This document shows, piece by piece, positions 6,962 to 15,297 of a stretch of 31,190 nucleotides of DNA. A model generated the notes under the pieces. That model saw only the letters and a program-made list of their open reading frames with translations. It was not told the DNA's origin and ran no database searches. Source of the stretch: Novosphingobium sp. (lineage in GTDB: Bacteria; Pseudomonadota; Alphaproteobacteria; Sphingomonadales; Sphingomonadaceae); the NCBI GenBank assembly GCA_028697875.1, contig JAQVEQ010000004.1:1-31190 (forward strand), written 5' to 3'. Position numbers and translations under genes: made by a program. Each line of letters opens with the position of its first letter. The first letter of the stretch is position 1.

Positions 6962-9112
6962 TCACCAGATGCGCACACGCTTTTCAGGCGGCAGGTAAAG
7001 CTTGTCGTCCGGCGTGACGTCGAACGCCTTGTACCAGGCATCCATGTTCCGCACGATGCCGTTGACCCGGTACCGTTCCGGCGAATGGGGATCGGTGACA
7101 AGCCGCTGGCGCATGGCATCCTCGCGATTGGTGGAACGCCAGACCTGCGCCCAGGCGAGGAAGAAGCGCTGGTCGCCGGTCAAGCCGTCGATCACCGGCG
7201 CCTCCTTGCCGCCGAGCGACATGCGGTAGGCGCGATAGGCCAGGCTCAGCCCCCCGAGATCGCCGATATTCTCGCCCAGGGTCAGCTCGCCGTTGACGCA
7301 GGTCTTGCCCTGGTCGAGCGGGCAATAGCCGTCATACTGCGCGACCAGCTTCGCCCCCAGCGCCTTGAACGCGGCGAGGTCCTTGTCCGTCCACCAGTTG
7401 CGCAGCATCCCGGTCCCGTCGGACTTGGAGCCCTGATCGTCGAACCCGTGGCTGATCTCGTGGCCGATCACCGCGCCGATCGCGCCGTAATTGACCGCCG
7501 GGTCGGCCGATGCGTTGAAGAACGGCGGTTGCAGGATCGCCGCCGGGAAAACGATCTCGTTGGTCGTGCTGTTGTAATAGGCGTTGACCGTCTGCGGCAG
7601 CATGAACCACTCGCCACGGTCGACCGGGCCGCCGAGCTTGGACAAGTCGTCGCTCCAGCTCCAGGCCGATGCGGCGATCCCGTTTTCCAACGGCTGGCCG
7701 GGCCGGATCACGAGCCCGTCATAAGTCTTGAACTTGTCCGGATAACCGATCTTGGTGGTGAACTGGCCAAGCTTGGTCTCGGCTTCCTTCTTGGTTTCCG
7801 GACTCATCCAGCTGTTTTCGGCAATGCTCTGGGCAAGCGCCTTCTCGAGATTGCCGACCAGCGTGTCCATCGCCGCCTTGCTTGCCGGCGGGAAATAGCG
7901 GGCGACATAGTCCTTGCCCAGCGCTTCGCCGAGTTCGCCCTCGACCGTCCCGATCGCCCGTTTCCAGCGCGGGCGCTGTTCCTCCTGCCCGCGCAGGGTC
8001 TTGCCGTAGAAATCGAATGACGCCCGGTCGATATCGCGCGGCAGGACGTCGGCATTGGAGGAAAGGAAATGCGCCGCCATCCACGCCTTGATCGTCGCCA
8101 GCGGCGTATCGGGCAGCAATTTCAGCATGGCGGGGAAGCCGCCGCCGATCTTGGCCACGGTCGCAGCGTCCAGGCCGAGCTTTTCCTGCTCTTCCTTGGT
8201 CGGCGGAAGCTGCGGGACGACGAAGTCCTGCACCGCACCGAGACCTGCGGCATCGAGCATGGTCCCGATGGGGAACGCACCGGACATCCCGTCGAGTTCG
8301 GCGCGGGTGATCTTGTGATAGGTGAGGTCGCGGTTGCGCGACACCGCCCGGTCCCAATCCAGTTCGGCGAACTTGTATTCCAGGTCGTAGACCGCGCGGG
8401 CCGCGGCATCCGGGTGGTCGTAACCGGCCTTGCCCAGCAGGAAGGCGAGATAGGCGCGGTATTTTTCCTGGATCTCGCGCGATTTGGGGTCGGTCTTGAG
8501 GTAATAGTCGCGGTCCGGGAGGCCGAGCCCGCCCGCGCCGACGCCAACGGCATAGGCATCGGGATTCTTCTCGTCGACCATCACCCAAGCACCGACCGGC
8601 GAGGGATAGCCCGGCTTGCCGAACAGTTCGGCCAGTTTCGCCAGGCTGTCCGCCTCGTAGATCTGCGTCAGGTAGGGCCAGGCCGGGGTCAGGCCCGCCG
8701 CGTCGATCGCATCCTGATCGAGATAGGACCGGTAGGCATCGACGATCCGCTGGTCGAGCGAGCCGGGTTCGTGCCTTGCCGCCACCAGTTCGTCGACCAG
8801 TGCCCGCACGTCGCGCTTGGACTTCTCGCCCAGCATGGTGAAAGCGCCGTAGCGGCTGAATTCCGCGGGAATCGGAGTCGCCGCGATCCACTTCGCATTG
8901 ACGTAACCGAAGAAGTCGTCGCCCGGGCGGATCGCCGGATCGAGCTGGGTCAGGTCGATCCCCCAGCTGCCGAACGTCATTTGCGGAGGCTCGGCGGCGG
9001 CTTTGGCAGGTTCCGTTACAGGGGCCTTTTCCTGCGCCACAACGGGGGCAAGCGGAACACAGGCGAGGGAGAGGGCGGCACAGCAGGCCCCGAGCAGCGG
9101 TTTCTTCGTCAT
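6962..9112 (-). CDS. M13-family zinc metallopeptidase (neprilysin/PepO type), secreted
   Basis: A 716-residue endopeptidase of family M13. The N-terminus MTKKPLLGACCAALSLA is a signal peptide, with a plausible signal peptidase I site after VVA (residues about 24-26); an LAC triplet is present but is a poor lipobox. The mature protein begins with the M13 N-terminal domain (PGDDFFGYVNAKW). The catalytic HEISH motif is at residues 551-555 and GENIGD at 613-618 supplies the third zinc ligand (Glu614) and supporting Asp618. NAYYNSTTNEIVFPAA ahead of the active site and the C-terminal RVRIW are also typical. ATG 9112 is preferred because it starts the signal peptide and has AAGGTT upstream; a far longer open frame upstream only shadows the ABC transporter. 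It probably degrades short peptides in the periplasm. The ABC exporter gene is 65 bp upstream. Confidence 0.95.
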   Translation of the reverse strand: MTKKPLLGACCAALSLACVPLAPVVAQEKAPVTEPAKAAAEPPQMTFGSWGIDLTQLDPAIRPGDDFFGYVNAKWIAATPIPAEFSRYGAFTMLGEKSKRDVRALVDELVAARHEPGSLDQRIVDAYRSYLDQDAIDAAGLTPAWPYLTQIYEADSLAKLAELFGKPGYPSPVGAWVMVDEKNPDAYAVGVGAGGLGLPDRDYYLKTDPKSREIQEKYRAYLAFLLGKAGYDHPDAAARAVYDLEYKFAELDWDRAVSRNRDLTYHKITRAELDGMSGAFPIGTMLDAAGLGAVQDFVVPQLPPTKEEQEKLGLDAATVAKIGGGFPAMLKLLPDTPLATIKAWMAAHFLSSNADVLPRDIDRASFDFYGKTLRGQEEQRPRWKRAIGTVEGELGEALGKDYVARYFPPASKAAMDTLVGNLEKALAQSIAENSWMSPETKKEAETKLGQFTTKIGYPDKFKTYDGLVIRPGQPLENGIAASAWSWSDDLSKLGGPVDRGEWFMLPQTVNAYYNSTTNEIVFPAAILQPPFFNASADPAVNYGAIGAVIGHEISHGFDDQGSKSDGTGMLRNWWTDKDLAAFKALGAKLVAQYDGYCPLDQGKTCVNGELTLGENIGDLGGLSLAYRAYRMSLGGKEAPVIDGLTGDQRFFLAWAQVWRSTNREDAMRQRLVTDPHSPERYRVNGIVRNMDAWYKAFDVTPDDKLYLPPEKRVRIW

Positions 9113-9177
9113 GACGGCAACCTTATTCGGCACAAGAGACTGAACGGCAAGTGAAGCCCGCCCTGCACCGGCCAGTA

Positions 9178-11049
9178 TCAGGCGGCCGTGTCGTGAAACT
9201 GGAGCTTGGCAAGACGGGCGTAGAGGCCGTCGGCCGCAGTCAGGTCGGCATGGCGGCCCTGTTCGACGATTCGCCCGTCTTCCATCACCACGATACGATC
9301 CGCCGCGCGGACAGTGGCGAGGCGGTGGGCGATGACCAGGGTCGTGCGATCCTTCATCAGCCGGTCGAGCGCCTGCTGCACCAGCCGTTCGCTTTCGGCA
9401 TCGAGCGCGCTGGTCGCTTCGTCCAGCAGCAGGACCGGCGCGGCGCGCAGCACGGCGCGGGCAATGGCGATCCGCTGCCGCTGCCCGCCGGACAGGCGCG
9501 CACCGCCTTCGCCGAGGAACGTGTCGAGCCCCTGCGGCAAGGCCTTGAGGAACTGTTCCGCATTGGCCGCGCGGGCGGCCTCCCAGATGGCCTCGTCGCT
9601 CGCGCCCCAGTTGCCGTAGCGCAAGTTGTCGCGGGCGCTGGCCGCGAAGAGGACGCCTTCCTGCGGGACATAGGCGATCCGGCGGCGGATCTCGGCCGGA
9701 TCGGCGCTGATCAGCGGCACGCCGTCGAGCCTCACGGTCCCGGCCTGGGGATCGTAGAACCGTTCCGCCAGCTGGAAGATGGTCGACTTGCCGGCGCCGG
9801 ACGGGCCGACGATGGCAACCGTTTCGCCCGGTTCGACCACCAGCGTGAAATCCTTGAGCGCGGCCGTTTCCAGCCGGGTCGGATAGCGGAACGTGACGTT
9901 CTGGAAGGCGAGGCTGCCGCGCGGCGGCTCGGGCAGGGCCTGCGGCCGGGCGGGCGGCGCCACGTCGGGTTCCATGTGCAGCAGCTCGTTGAGCCGGCTG
10001 GCCGCGCCCGCACCGCGCAGCAGGTCGCCGTAGACTTCGGTCAGCGAGCCGAACGAACCGGCGACCAGCCCGCCCGTAATCACGAACGCGGCGATCGTCC
10101 CGCCGGTGATCGTCCCTTCGGAAACGCCCACCGCGCCGCGCCACATCAACAGGGTGATCGCGCCGAACACCATGAAGATGATGATCGCGGTCATGATCGC
10201 GCGAATCAGGATCCGCCGCCGGGCAGTGGCGAACGTCCGCTCCACCGCGGCGGCGAAACGGCCGCTTTCGCGCTGTTCCTGGTTGAAGGCCTGGACGATC
10301 TTCATCGCGCCCAGCACTTCGGAAACCATCGCCCCGACATCGGCCACCCGGTCCTGGCTGGTGCGCGCGACCGAACGCAACCGGCGGCCGAACAGCCGCA
10401 ACGGCACGACCACCAGCGGAATCAGGATCAGCAGCCCGCCCGCCAGCCCGGGCAGGAGGACGAAGAGATAGGCCGTCCCGCCGATCGCGATAATCAGGTT
10501 GCGCAAGGCGACCGAGACGGTCGTGCCCACCACCTGTTCGATCAGCGTGGTATCCGCCGTCATGCGCGAGGCGATCTCGCTCGGGCTGTTTTCCTCGAAG
10601 AAACCGGGCGCCAGCCGCAGCAGGTTGGCCTGCACCTTCAGGCGGATGTCCGCCACGACCCGTTCGCCAAGCCATGAGACGAAATAGAATCGCAGCGCAG
10701 TGCCCACGGCCAGCACGCCGACGATCGTCAGCAGGTATTCGAACCAGCGGCCGATATCCTGCGCATCGCCGCCACTGCCGAAGCCGCGGTCGATGATGAG
10801 GCGGAAGCCGGAGGGAATCGCCAGAGTCGCCGCGGCAGTGATGCAAAGGGCAATGCCGGCCAGGGCGAGTTTGCCGGGATAGGAGAGAGCCGCCTGCCCG
10901 ACCATTTTCAGCGGGCCGAGATTGCGGGCCGGCGGCGGGCCTTCCTGCGCGCCTTCTCCCGGGCTGCCCTCACCGGGGCCGTTATCGCGCCCGTTGCGAG
11001 CAAGAAAACCGCGGCGGCGGGGCTTTGGCGGGGTTTGCGCGGAAACCAT
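9178..11049 (-). CDS. MsbA-like ABC exporter, fused membrane and ATPase domains
   Basis: A 623-residue half-transporter of the ABCB class that works as a dimer. A proline- and arginine-rich cytoplasmic tail of about 50 residues precedes six transmembrane helices (about 60-345). The ATPase domain follows, with Walker A GPSGAGKST at 415-423, signature LSGGQ at 519-523, Walker B VLLLDEATSALD and H-loop AHRLAT. The substrate cannot be read from sequence; relatives move lipids, peptides or drugs, and MsbA itself flips lipid A. ATG 11049 is the likely start, but no clear Shine-Dalgarno is present and an in-frame ATG at 11133 is possible. It is divergent from phaZ and upstream of the M13 peptidase, with which it may be co-transcribed. 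Confidence 0.92.
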   Translation of the reverse strand: MVSAQTPPKPRRRGFLARNGRDNGPGEGSPGEGAQEGPPPARNLGPLKMVGQAALSYPGKLALAGIALCITAAATLAIPSGFRLIIDRGFGSGGDAQDIGRWFEYLLTIVGVLAVGTALRFYFVSWLGERVVADIRLKVQANLLRLAPGFFEENSPSEIASRMTADTTLIEQVVGTTVSVALRNLIIAIGGTAYLFVLLPGLAGGLLILIPLVVVPLRLFGRRLRSVARTSQDRVADVGAMVSEVLGAMKIVQAFNQEQRESGRFAAAVERTFATARRRILIRAIMTAIIIFMVFGAITLLMWRGAVGVSEGTITGGTIAAFVITGGLVAGSFGSLTEVYGDLLRGAGAASRLNELLHMEPDVAPPARPQALPEPPRGSLAFQNVTFRYPTRLETAALKDFTLVVEPGETVAIVGPSGAGKSTIFQLAERFYDPQAGTVRLDGVPLISADPAEIRRRIAYVPQEGVLFAASARDNLRYGNWGASDEAIWEAARAANAEQFLKALPQGLDTFLGEGGARLSGGQRQRIAIARAVLRAAPVLLLDEATSALDAESERLVQQALDRLMKDRTTLVIAHRLATVRAADRIVVMEDGRIVEQGRHADLTAADGLYARLAKLQFHDTAA

Positions 11050-11142
11050 CGCCCGCGCCACTAGGCCGACAATGCGCGATGCGCAACGCCTTCCGCCGCG
11101 CAAAATGGCGAAAAACGGAACAGCCGCCGACAAACTGCGTCG

Positions 11143-11157
11143 TGCTGCATTGCAACA
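11143..11157. promoter_or_regulatory. PhaR-like TGC-rich operator upstream of phaZ
   Basis: TGCTGCA-T-TGCAACA is an inverted repeat with one mismatch, and further TGC-containing words follow at about 11161-11184. PhaR regulators of PHB metabolism in alphaproteobacteria such as Paracoccus bind TGC-rich palindromes, which fits a site about 70 bp upstream of phaZ. A GATAAT at 11195-11200 could be the -10 element, though no good -35 is seen. Confidence 0.4.
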
Positions 11158-11211
11158 AGATGCGATTCAAGGCAGGATGCAGGCAAGCAAGACCGATAAT
11201 AGCGCACACGC

Positions 11212-11217
11212 AGGGGA
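11212..11217 (+). promoter_or_regulatory. Shine-Dalgarno that supports a TTG start for phaZ
   Basis: AGGGGA lies 8 bases before the TTG at 11226. No comparable purine run precedes the first downstream ATG (11280) at proper spacing, so this site decides the start. Confidence 0.6.
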
Positions 11218-11225
11218 AGCACGCA

Positions 11226-12473
11226 TTGCTCTATAACGCATACGAGTTGCAACGCGCCTTACTGAACGGCGCGAGCGCCATGGCCTCCATCGGGGCGGAG
11301 ATACTCTCTAACCCCCGTAATCCGCTCGGCTATCTGGGGCTCGGCCCGGTCGCGGCCTCTGCACTCGACGTTTTCGCCCATGCGACTGCCCCGCGCGGCA
11401 AACCGGCCTTCGGCATCGACCATGTCACTGTCGACGGCCACCACCGCCACGCCGTGTCCGAATCCGTCGTCGCGACCAAGCCGTTCGGCTCCCTGATCCG
11501 CTTCACTCACACCGGCCTTGCCGCCGATGCGCCGAAACTGCTGATCGTCGCCCCGATGAGCGGGCATTTCGCCACGCTCCTGCGCGGCACGGTGGAACGG
11601 CTGCTGGAACGGGCCGAAGTCTACATCACCGACTGGACCGACGCGAAGCTGGTCCCGCTGGCGGAAGGCCGCTTCGACCTCGACGACTACATCGACTACG
11701 TGATCGAGTTTCTCGAATTCATCGGCCCGGGCACGCATATGATGGCGGTGTGCCAGCCGTCGGTGCCCTCGCTCGCGGCGGCCGCCGTGATGAACGAGGA
11801 CGGCCATCGCTGCCGCCCGGCGAGCCTGACCATGATGGGCGGCCCGATCGATACCCGCGCATCGCCGACCGTCGTCAACACGCTGGCCAAGGAACGGCCG
11901 ATAAGCTGGTTCCGCAACAACGTGGTCGCGACCGTGCCGCTGCATTACCCGGGCGCGGGCCGCAAGGTCTATCCGGGCTTCCTCCAGCTGGCGAGCTTCA
12001 TGTCGATGAATCTCGGCAACCACATCATGAGCCATTACGAGATGTTCAAGCACCTCGTGGTCGGCGATGGGGAAAGCGCCGACGCGACCAAGACCTTCTA
12101 CGAGGAATACCGGTCGGTCTGCGACATGACGGCCGAATTCTACCTCCAGACGGTCGAGCACGTGTTCCAGAAGCACTCGCTGCCCAAGGGGGAACTGCTC
12201 CACCGGGGCAGGAAGGTCGATCTCGCCAAGATCACCGACACGGCGATCCTGGCGATCGAAGGCGAGCGCGACGATATTTCGGGCATCGGCCAGACCAAGG
12301 CGGCCGTCGACTGCGCCGTCAACCTGCCCGAGGCGAAGAAGAGGTATCACCTCGCCCTGCACGTGGGCCATTACGGCATCTTCAACGGCCGGCGGTGGCG
12401 GACCCAGATCGCGCCCATTGTCGAGGAATGGATGGCCACGCACGCCCGGGGCACGCTGAAAGCCGTCGCCTGA
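11226..12473 (+). CDS. phaZ: Intracellular polyhydroxyalkanoate (PHB) depolymerase
   Basis: Mobilises stored polyhydroxybutyrate granules. The 415-residue alpha/beta-hydrolase matches the PhaZ1-type cytoplasmic depolymerases, in which the nucleophile is Cys rather than Ser. Here it is Cys176 in MAVCQPSVP, close to the Cys183 position known in Cupriavidus PhaZ1. The Asp (GERDDISG) and His (HVGHYGIFNG) of the triad follow in order. There is no signal peptide, as expected for the intracellular type. I place the start at TTG 11226 because the family N-terminus MLYNAYELQR begins there and a good Shine-Dalgarno precedes it; an open frame extends further upstream but is implausible. The gene stands alone, divergent from the ABC exporter and convergent with the acyltransferase 36 bp away. 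No phaC or phasin gene is in the window. Confidence 0.93.
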   Translation: MLYNAYELQRALLNGASAMASIGAEILSNPRNPLGYLGLGPVAASALDVFAHATAPRGKPAFGIDHVTVDGHHRHAVSESVVATKPFGSLIRFTHTGLAADAPKLLIVAPMSGHFATLLRGTVERLLERAEVYITDWTDAKLVPLAEGRFDLDDYIDYVIEFLEFIGPGTHMMAVCQPSVPSLAAAAVMNEDGHRCRPASLTMMGGPIDTRASPTVVNTLAKERPISWFRNNVVATVPLHYPGAGRKVYPGFLQLASFMSMNLGNHIMSHYEMFKHLVVGDGESADATKTFYEEYRSVCDMTAEFYLQTVEHVFQKHSLPKGELLHRGRKVDLAKITDTAILAIEGERDDISGIGQTKAAVDCAVNLPEAKKRYHLALHVGHYGIFNGRRWRTQIAPIVEEWMATHARGTLKAVA

Positions 12474-12509
12474 CGACGGCCCGGCAGGCACCCCGGCAGG
12501 CTGGGCGAA

Positions 12510-13646
12510 TCAACGGATGGCCGGCGCGAATCCCCGCAGGAACTGTGGCGTCCGCGCATTGAGCCAGCGCTGCGCCGGCCGTTCGACCCCGTAATAGAGG
12601 GCCGCCGAGGCGAACAGCACCAGCGCCATGTAGGCCACGAGCAGGACCGGTCCCAGCCGCAGGGATTCGTCGACGAACACGATCTTGAACAGGATCAGCA
12701 GGAAGAAATGCGACAGGTAGGTCGCATAGCTGACTTCGCCCAGCCAGTGCGGCAGGCCGCTGCCGAGCATACGGGCGACCGGCCCCCGGTCGAAAGCCAG
12801 GGCCAGCAGGCCTGCCGCCAGGACGGCAGGGACGAAGGCCGTTTCCGGAAGGCCCGCCAGCACCCCGCCGGCCAGCATCAGCACTGATGCCGCCAGGGCG
12901 GCCCACGCCACCGACGCCTTTTCCTTCCAGCGCAGCCACAAGGCGCTGAGCGCAGTGCCCGCGGCGAATTCGGCAAGGCAGCGGACAAGCCCCAGCTGCG
13001 AGATGGCATCGCCAAGGCCCTCGCGACCGGTGAAGGAAAAGACCGCATGGAGAACTGCCAGCAGGGCCGCGACCGACAGGACGAGCGCAAGGGTCGAGCG
13101 CCGGTCCCATGCCGCAGCAAGGGTCAGGAACGGGAACAGGAGATAGGCCGCCATCTCGGTGCTGATCGACCAGGCGGGGTGGTTCCACGAAAGCTCGGAC
13201 GTGAACCCCCAGTTCTGGAGCAGCAGGATGTGGAGAGGCAGTTCGGCCATGGGATAGGCCGAATGGTCCCGCCCCGTAACCGCCAGCACGGCGACGAACG
13301 CCAGCATCGCGGCCAGGATGACCGCATGGAGCGGCCAGATCCGCGCGAGACGGCGCCAAAGGAAAATCCCGCTTTCCGCCAGGCCCGCCTGCATGAACCT
13401 GGAGCGGTAATTGTACCCGATGACGAAGCCGGACAGCATGAAGAAGAGATCTACCGCCAGGTAGCCCTTGGCGAGGATGGCGATGCCCCATCCCGGCACG
13501 AAGCCGGTCAGCATCAGGCGCGCGTGATAGAGGACCACCAGCCACGCCGCGAGGCCGCGTATCCCGGTCAGCGCACGCAGTTGCGCCTTGACCGCGGAAG
13601 CGGAGGCCGCCCGGCCCCGGCCGCCGATGACGCCCGACACATTCAT
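12510..13646 (-). CDS. Acyltransferase-3 family membrane protein (OafA/YrhL type)
   Basis: A 378-residue integral membrane O-acyltransferase, predicted to transfer acetyl or another acyl group to an extracytoplasmic glycan. The opening RALTGIRGLAAWLVVLYHAR contains the family's R-x10-H signature, and GYLAVDLFFMLSGFVIGY is the second characteristic segment. About ten transmembrane helices can be traced, and it ends with a short basic tail. ATG 13646 overlaps the stop of the upstream O-ligase gene (ATGA, 4 bp), so the two are translationally coupled and probably modify or polymerise the same glycan. An alternative in the same superfamily would be a succinyl- or other acyl-transferase; the acyl group cannot be deduced. 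Confidence 0.9.
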   Translation of the reverse strand: MNVSGVIGGRGRAASASAVKAQLRALTGIRGLAAWLVVLYHARLMLTGFVPGWGIAILAKGYLAVDLFFMLSGFVIGYNYRSRFMQAGLAESGIFLWRRLARIWPLHAVILAAMLAFVAVLAVTGRDHSAYPMAELPLHILLLQNWGFTSELSWNHPAWSISTEMAAYLLFPFLTLAAAWDRRSTLALVLSVAALLAVLHAVFSFTGREGLGDAISQLGLVRCLAEFAAGTALSALWLRWKEKASVAWAALAASVLMLAGGVLAGLPETAFVPAVLAAGLLALAFDRGPVARMLGSGLPHWLGEVSYATYLSHFFLLILFKIVFVDESLRLGPVLLVAYMALVLFASAALYYGVERPAQRWLNARTPQFLRGFAPAIR

Positions 13647-15049
13647 GCGGTCGCGCTTCCTTCCGGCGCCTGCGACGCCGCTGGCGATGCCTGTCCGGGC
13701 CGCGCCTTGCGCAAGGCAGGCGGCCGCCTTGTGCCGGCCGGCGCCATCTCGCGCGCGACAATGCCGGCCAGGCCGATTTCGAGCGAAGCGATCAGGTAGA
13801 TGAAGGGCTGGTAGGCGACGCCGGTGAACAAGGCGCCCACCATGTAGACCAGGTGCCCTTGCTGCAAGGCGTTGGCGAGCTGGCCCAGCCGCCGTTCGCC
13901 GTAATCCTCGCTAGTCCGGAAGCGGTGCCGGATCCGCTCCATCTGGAATAGGCCAAGGACATGGAACAGCAACCAGATCGCCAGCCCCGGCCAGCCTTGC
14001 TCGCCCAGCATCTCGAAATAGGCGGAATGGTAGGCCCTGCCTTTTTCCGTCACTTCTTCCGTCCGGACGACCGTGGTGCTGCCCTCGGAATCGGCGGACT
14101 TCATCTGGTAAGTGAAGGAATTGGCGAGGTAGGCATCGAATCCGCCGCCGAAGGGCTTCTCCCTCGACCGGTCGAGCGTCCACTTCCACACGGCAAGGCG
14201 CGTGGAGGCGGATTGGTCGCCATGGTAGGTTTCGATCGTCGACATGCGCTGCGTAAAGCTCTGGGGCAGGAACGGGATCGCAATGACGACCGCGAATGCG
14301 CCTATCGCGCCCAGCAGCACGCGGTGGCGCGCCGTCCGCATCACCAGCCCGCCCAAGGCAATGATACAGAGCAGGCCCGTGCGGGTGGAGGTCCCCACCG
14401 GAATCAGCAGGCAGGCGAAGACCAGTGCCGCCGCGAACAAGGTAACCGCCCGGCTCGGCCGGAACACGGTTCCGAACCGGGCCAGCCAGACGATCAGCGG
14501 GATGATCGCGATGACCGCCGTCGACAGCGTGCTGCCCTCGTAGATCCCGCTGTCGTCGCTGACGCCGAACAGGGACAGCGTTCCGTATCCGCCGCCGCCC
14601 ATGACCGTCTTGATTCCGCCGTCGATGGCGATCGCCCCCACCGACAGCACCATGAACAGCGCCACGCCCTCCAGCCGCAAGCGGTTCGTCAGCGTCAACG
14701 GCAGGAAGATCGCAAAGACCAGCGACTTCCACACCCAATCCCACTTCTCGGCCGCTTCAACCGGGAAATCGGCCCATGTCAGCGACAGGGCGCACAGGGC
14801 CAGCAGGGCCAGTATCAATCCCTGGCGGAACGAGAACCGGCTGCCGGCCTTGTTGTCCAGCACCAGCCAGCCGCCAAAGGCGGCAGCGAACATGATCAGC
14901 GACAGGGGGATGTGCGGCAGGATCGCCCAGCCGATCCGCTGCGGCGCGAACAGGTCGACATAGATATAGGCCAGGACCCACAGGAAAGGCCGCTTGAAGC
15001 CAAGCAGGAGCAGCCCCCCGAGGAATCCCAGCAATGCCAGTTCAAGCAT
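13643..15049 (-). CDS. Exosortase-A-associated O-glycosylation ligase / O-antigen ligase-like protein
   Basis: A 468-residue polytopic membrane protein of the Wzy/WaaL superfamily. The N-terminal half (KRPFLWVLAYIYVDLFAPQRIGW in two segments, then LPHIPLSLI) resembles the 'putative O-glycosylation ligase, exosortase A-associated' family (TIGR03097). A large extracytoplasmic loop near residues 270-345 holds GGGFDAY and YHSAYFEMLGEQGW, the conserved part of ligases and polymerases. The C-terminal tail of about 40 residues is Pro/Ala/Arg-rich and probably disordered. ATG 15049 has AAGGG upstream; it overlaps the end of a 53-codon open frame by 8 bp. The 3' end overlaps the acyltransferase gene. 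By context it joins or polymerises an exopolysaccharide or glycoprotein glycan in the periplasm. Confidence 0.88.
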   Translation of the reverse strand: MLELALLGFLGGLLLLGFKRPFLWVLAYIYVDLFAPQRIGWAILPHIPLSLIMFAAAFGGWLVLDNKAGSRFSFRQGLILALLALCALSLTWADFPVEAAEKWDWVWKSLVFAIFLPLTLTNRLRLEGVALFMVLSVGAIAIDGGIKTVMGGGGYGTLSLFGVSDDSGIYEGSTLSTAVIAIIPLIVWLARFGTVFRPSRAVTLFAAALVFACLLIPVGTSTRTGLLCIIALGGLVMRTARHRVLLGAIGAFAVVIAIPFLPQSFTQRMSTIETYHGDQSASTRLAVWKWTLDRSREKPFGGGFDAYLANSFTYQMKSADSEGSTTVVRTEEVTEKGRAYHSAYFEMLGEQGWPGLAIWLLFHVLGLFQMERIRHRFRTSEDYGERRLGQLANALQQGHLVYMVGALFTGVAYQPFIYLIASLEIGLAGIVAREMAPAGTRRPPALRKARPGQASPAASQAPEGSATA

Positions 15050-15203
15050 CGCCCTGCCCTTCGGATTCGGCCTGGCCCTGCGGCGTCCGCCCGGGACGGA
15101 GGCGCGGGGGAAGGGAATTGTCGATATCGGCACGCCGCACCAGCCGCCAGGCGGCAAGCGCCAGCAGGGCATGAGTCAGGCCGATAGCGAAATAGTCGAT
15201 CAA
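15042..15203 (-). CDS. 53-residue single-pass membrane protein, TTG start (not a known family to me)
   Basis: A short open frame beginning TTG-ATC-GAC (15203) and ending in a TGA inside the ligase start (ATGCTTGA, 8-bp overlap). It would encode IDYFAIGLTHALLALAAWRLV after the initiator (one hydrophobic helix), then RRADIDNSLPPRLRPGRTP and a polar tail. The organised layout (helix, positive charges, acidic/proline tail) and the tight overlap with the ligase suggest a real gene that couples translation of the ligase. Against it: the start is TTG, the Shine-Dalgarno (GGAAG) is weak, and the C-terminal half is low-complexity. I cannot assign a function; a small partner of the exosortase-A glycan machinery is a guess from position. 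Confidence 0.55.
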   Translation of the reverse strand: MIDYFAIGLTHALLALAAWRLVRRADIDNSLPPRLRPGRTPQGQAESEGQGDA

Positions 15204-15297
15204 AGGGAGCGCTTCCCGGATTCGTGCACGAAAATGCGCCCTAGCAGGCCTCGGGTTGACGCCCCGTTAAGGTTGTCGTGGCAGGAAATGCCCCGTC

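Noticed and set aside
11025..11225. Upstream extension of the phaZ open frame by 67 codons
   Set aside because: The extension reads through the divergent promoter region and bears no similarity to PhaZ N-termini; the TTG at 11226 fits the family and has a ribosome-binding site.
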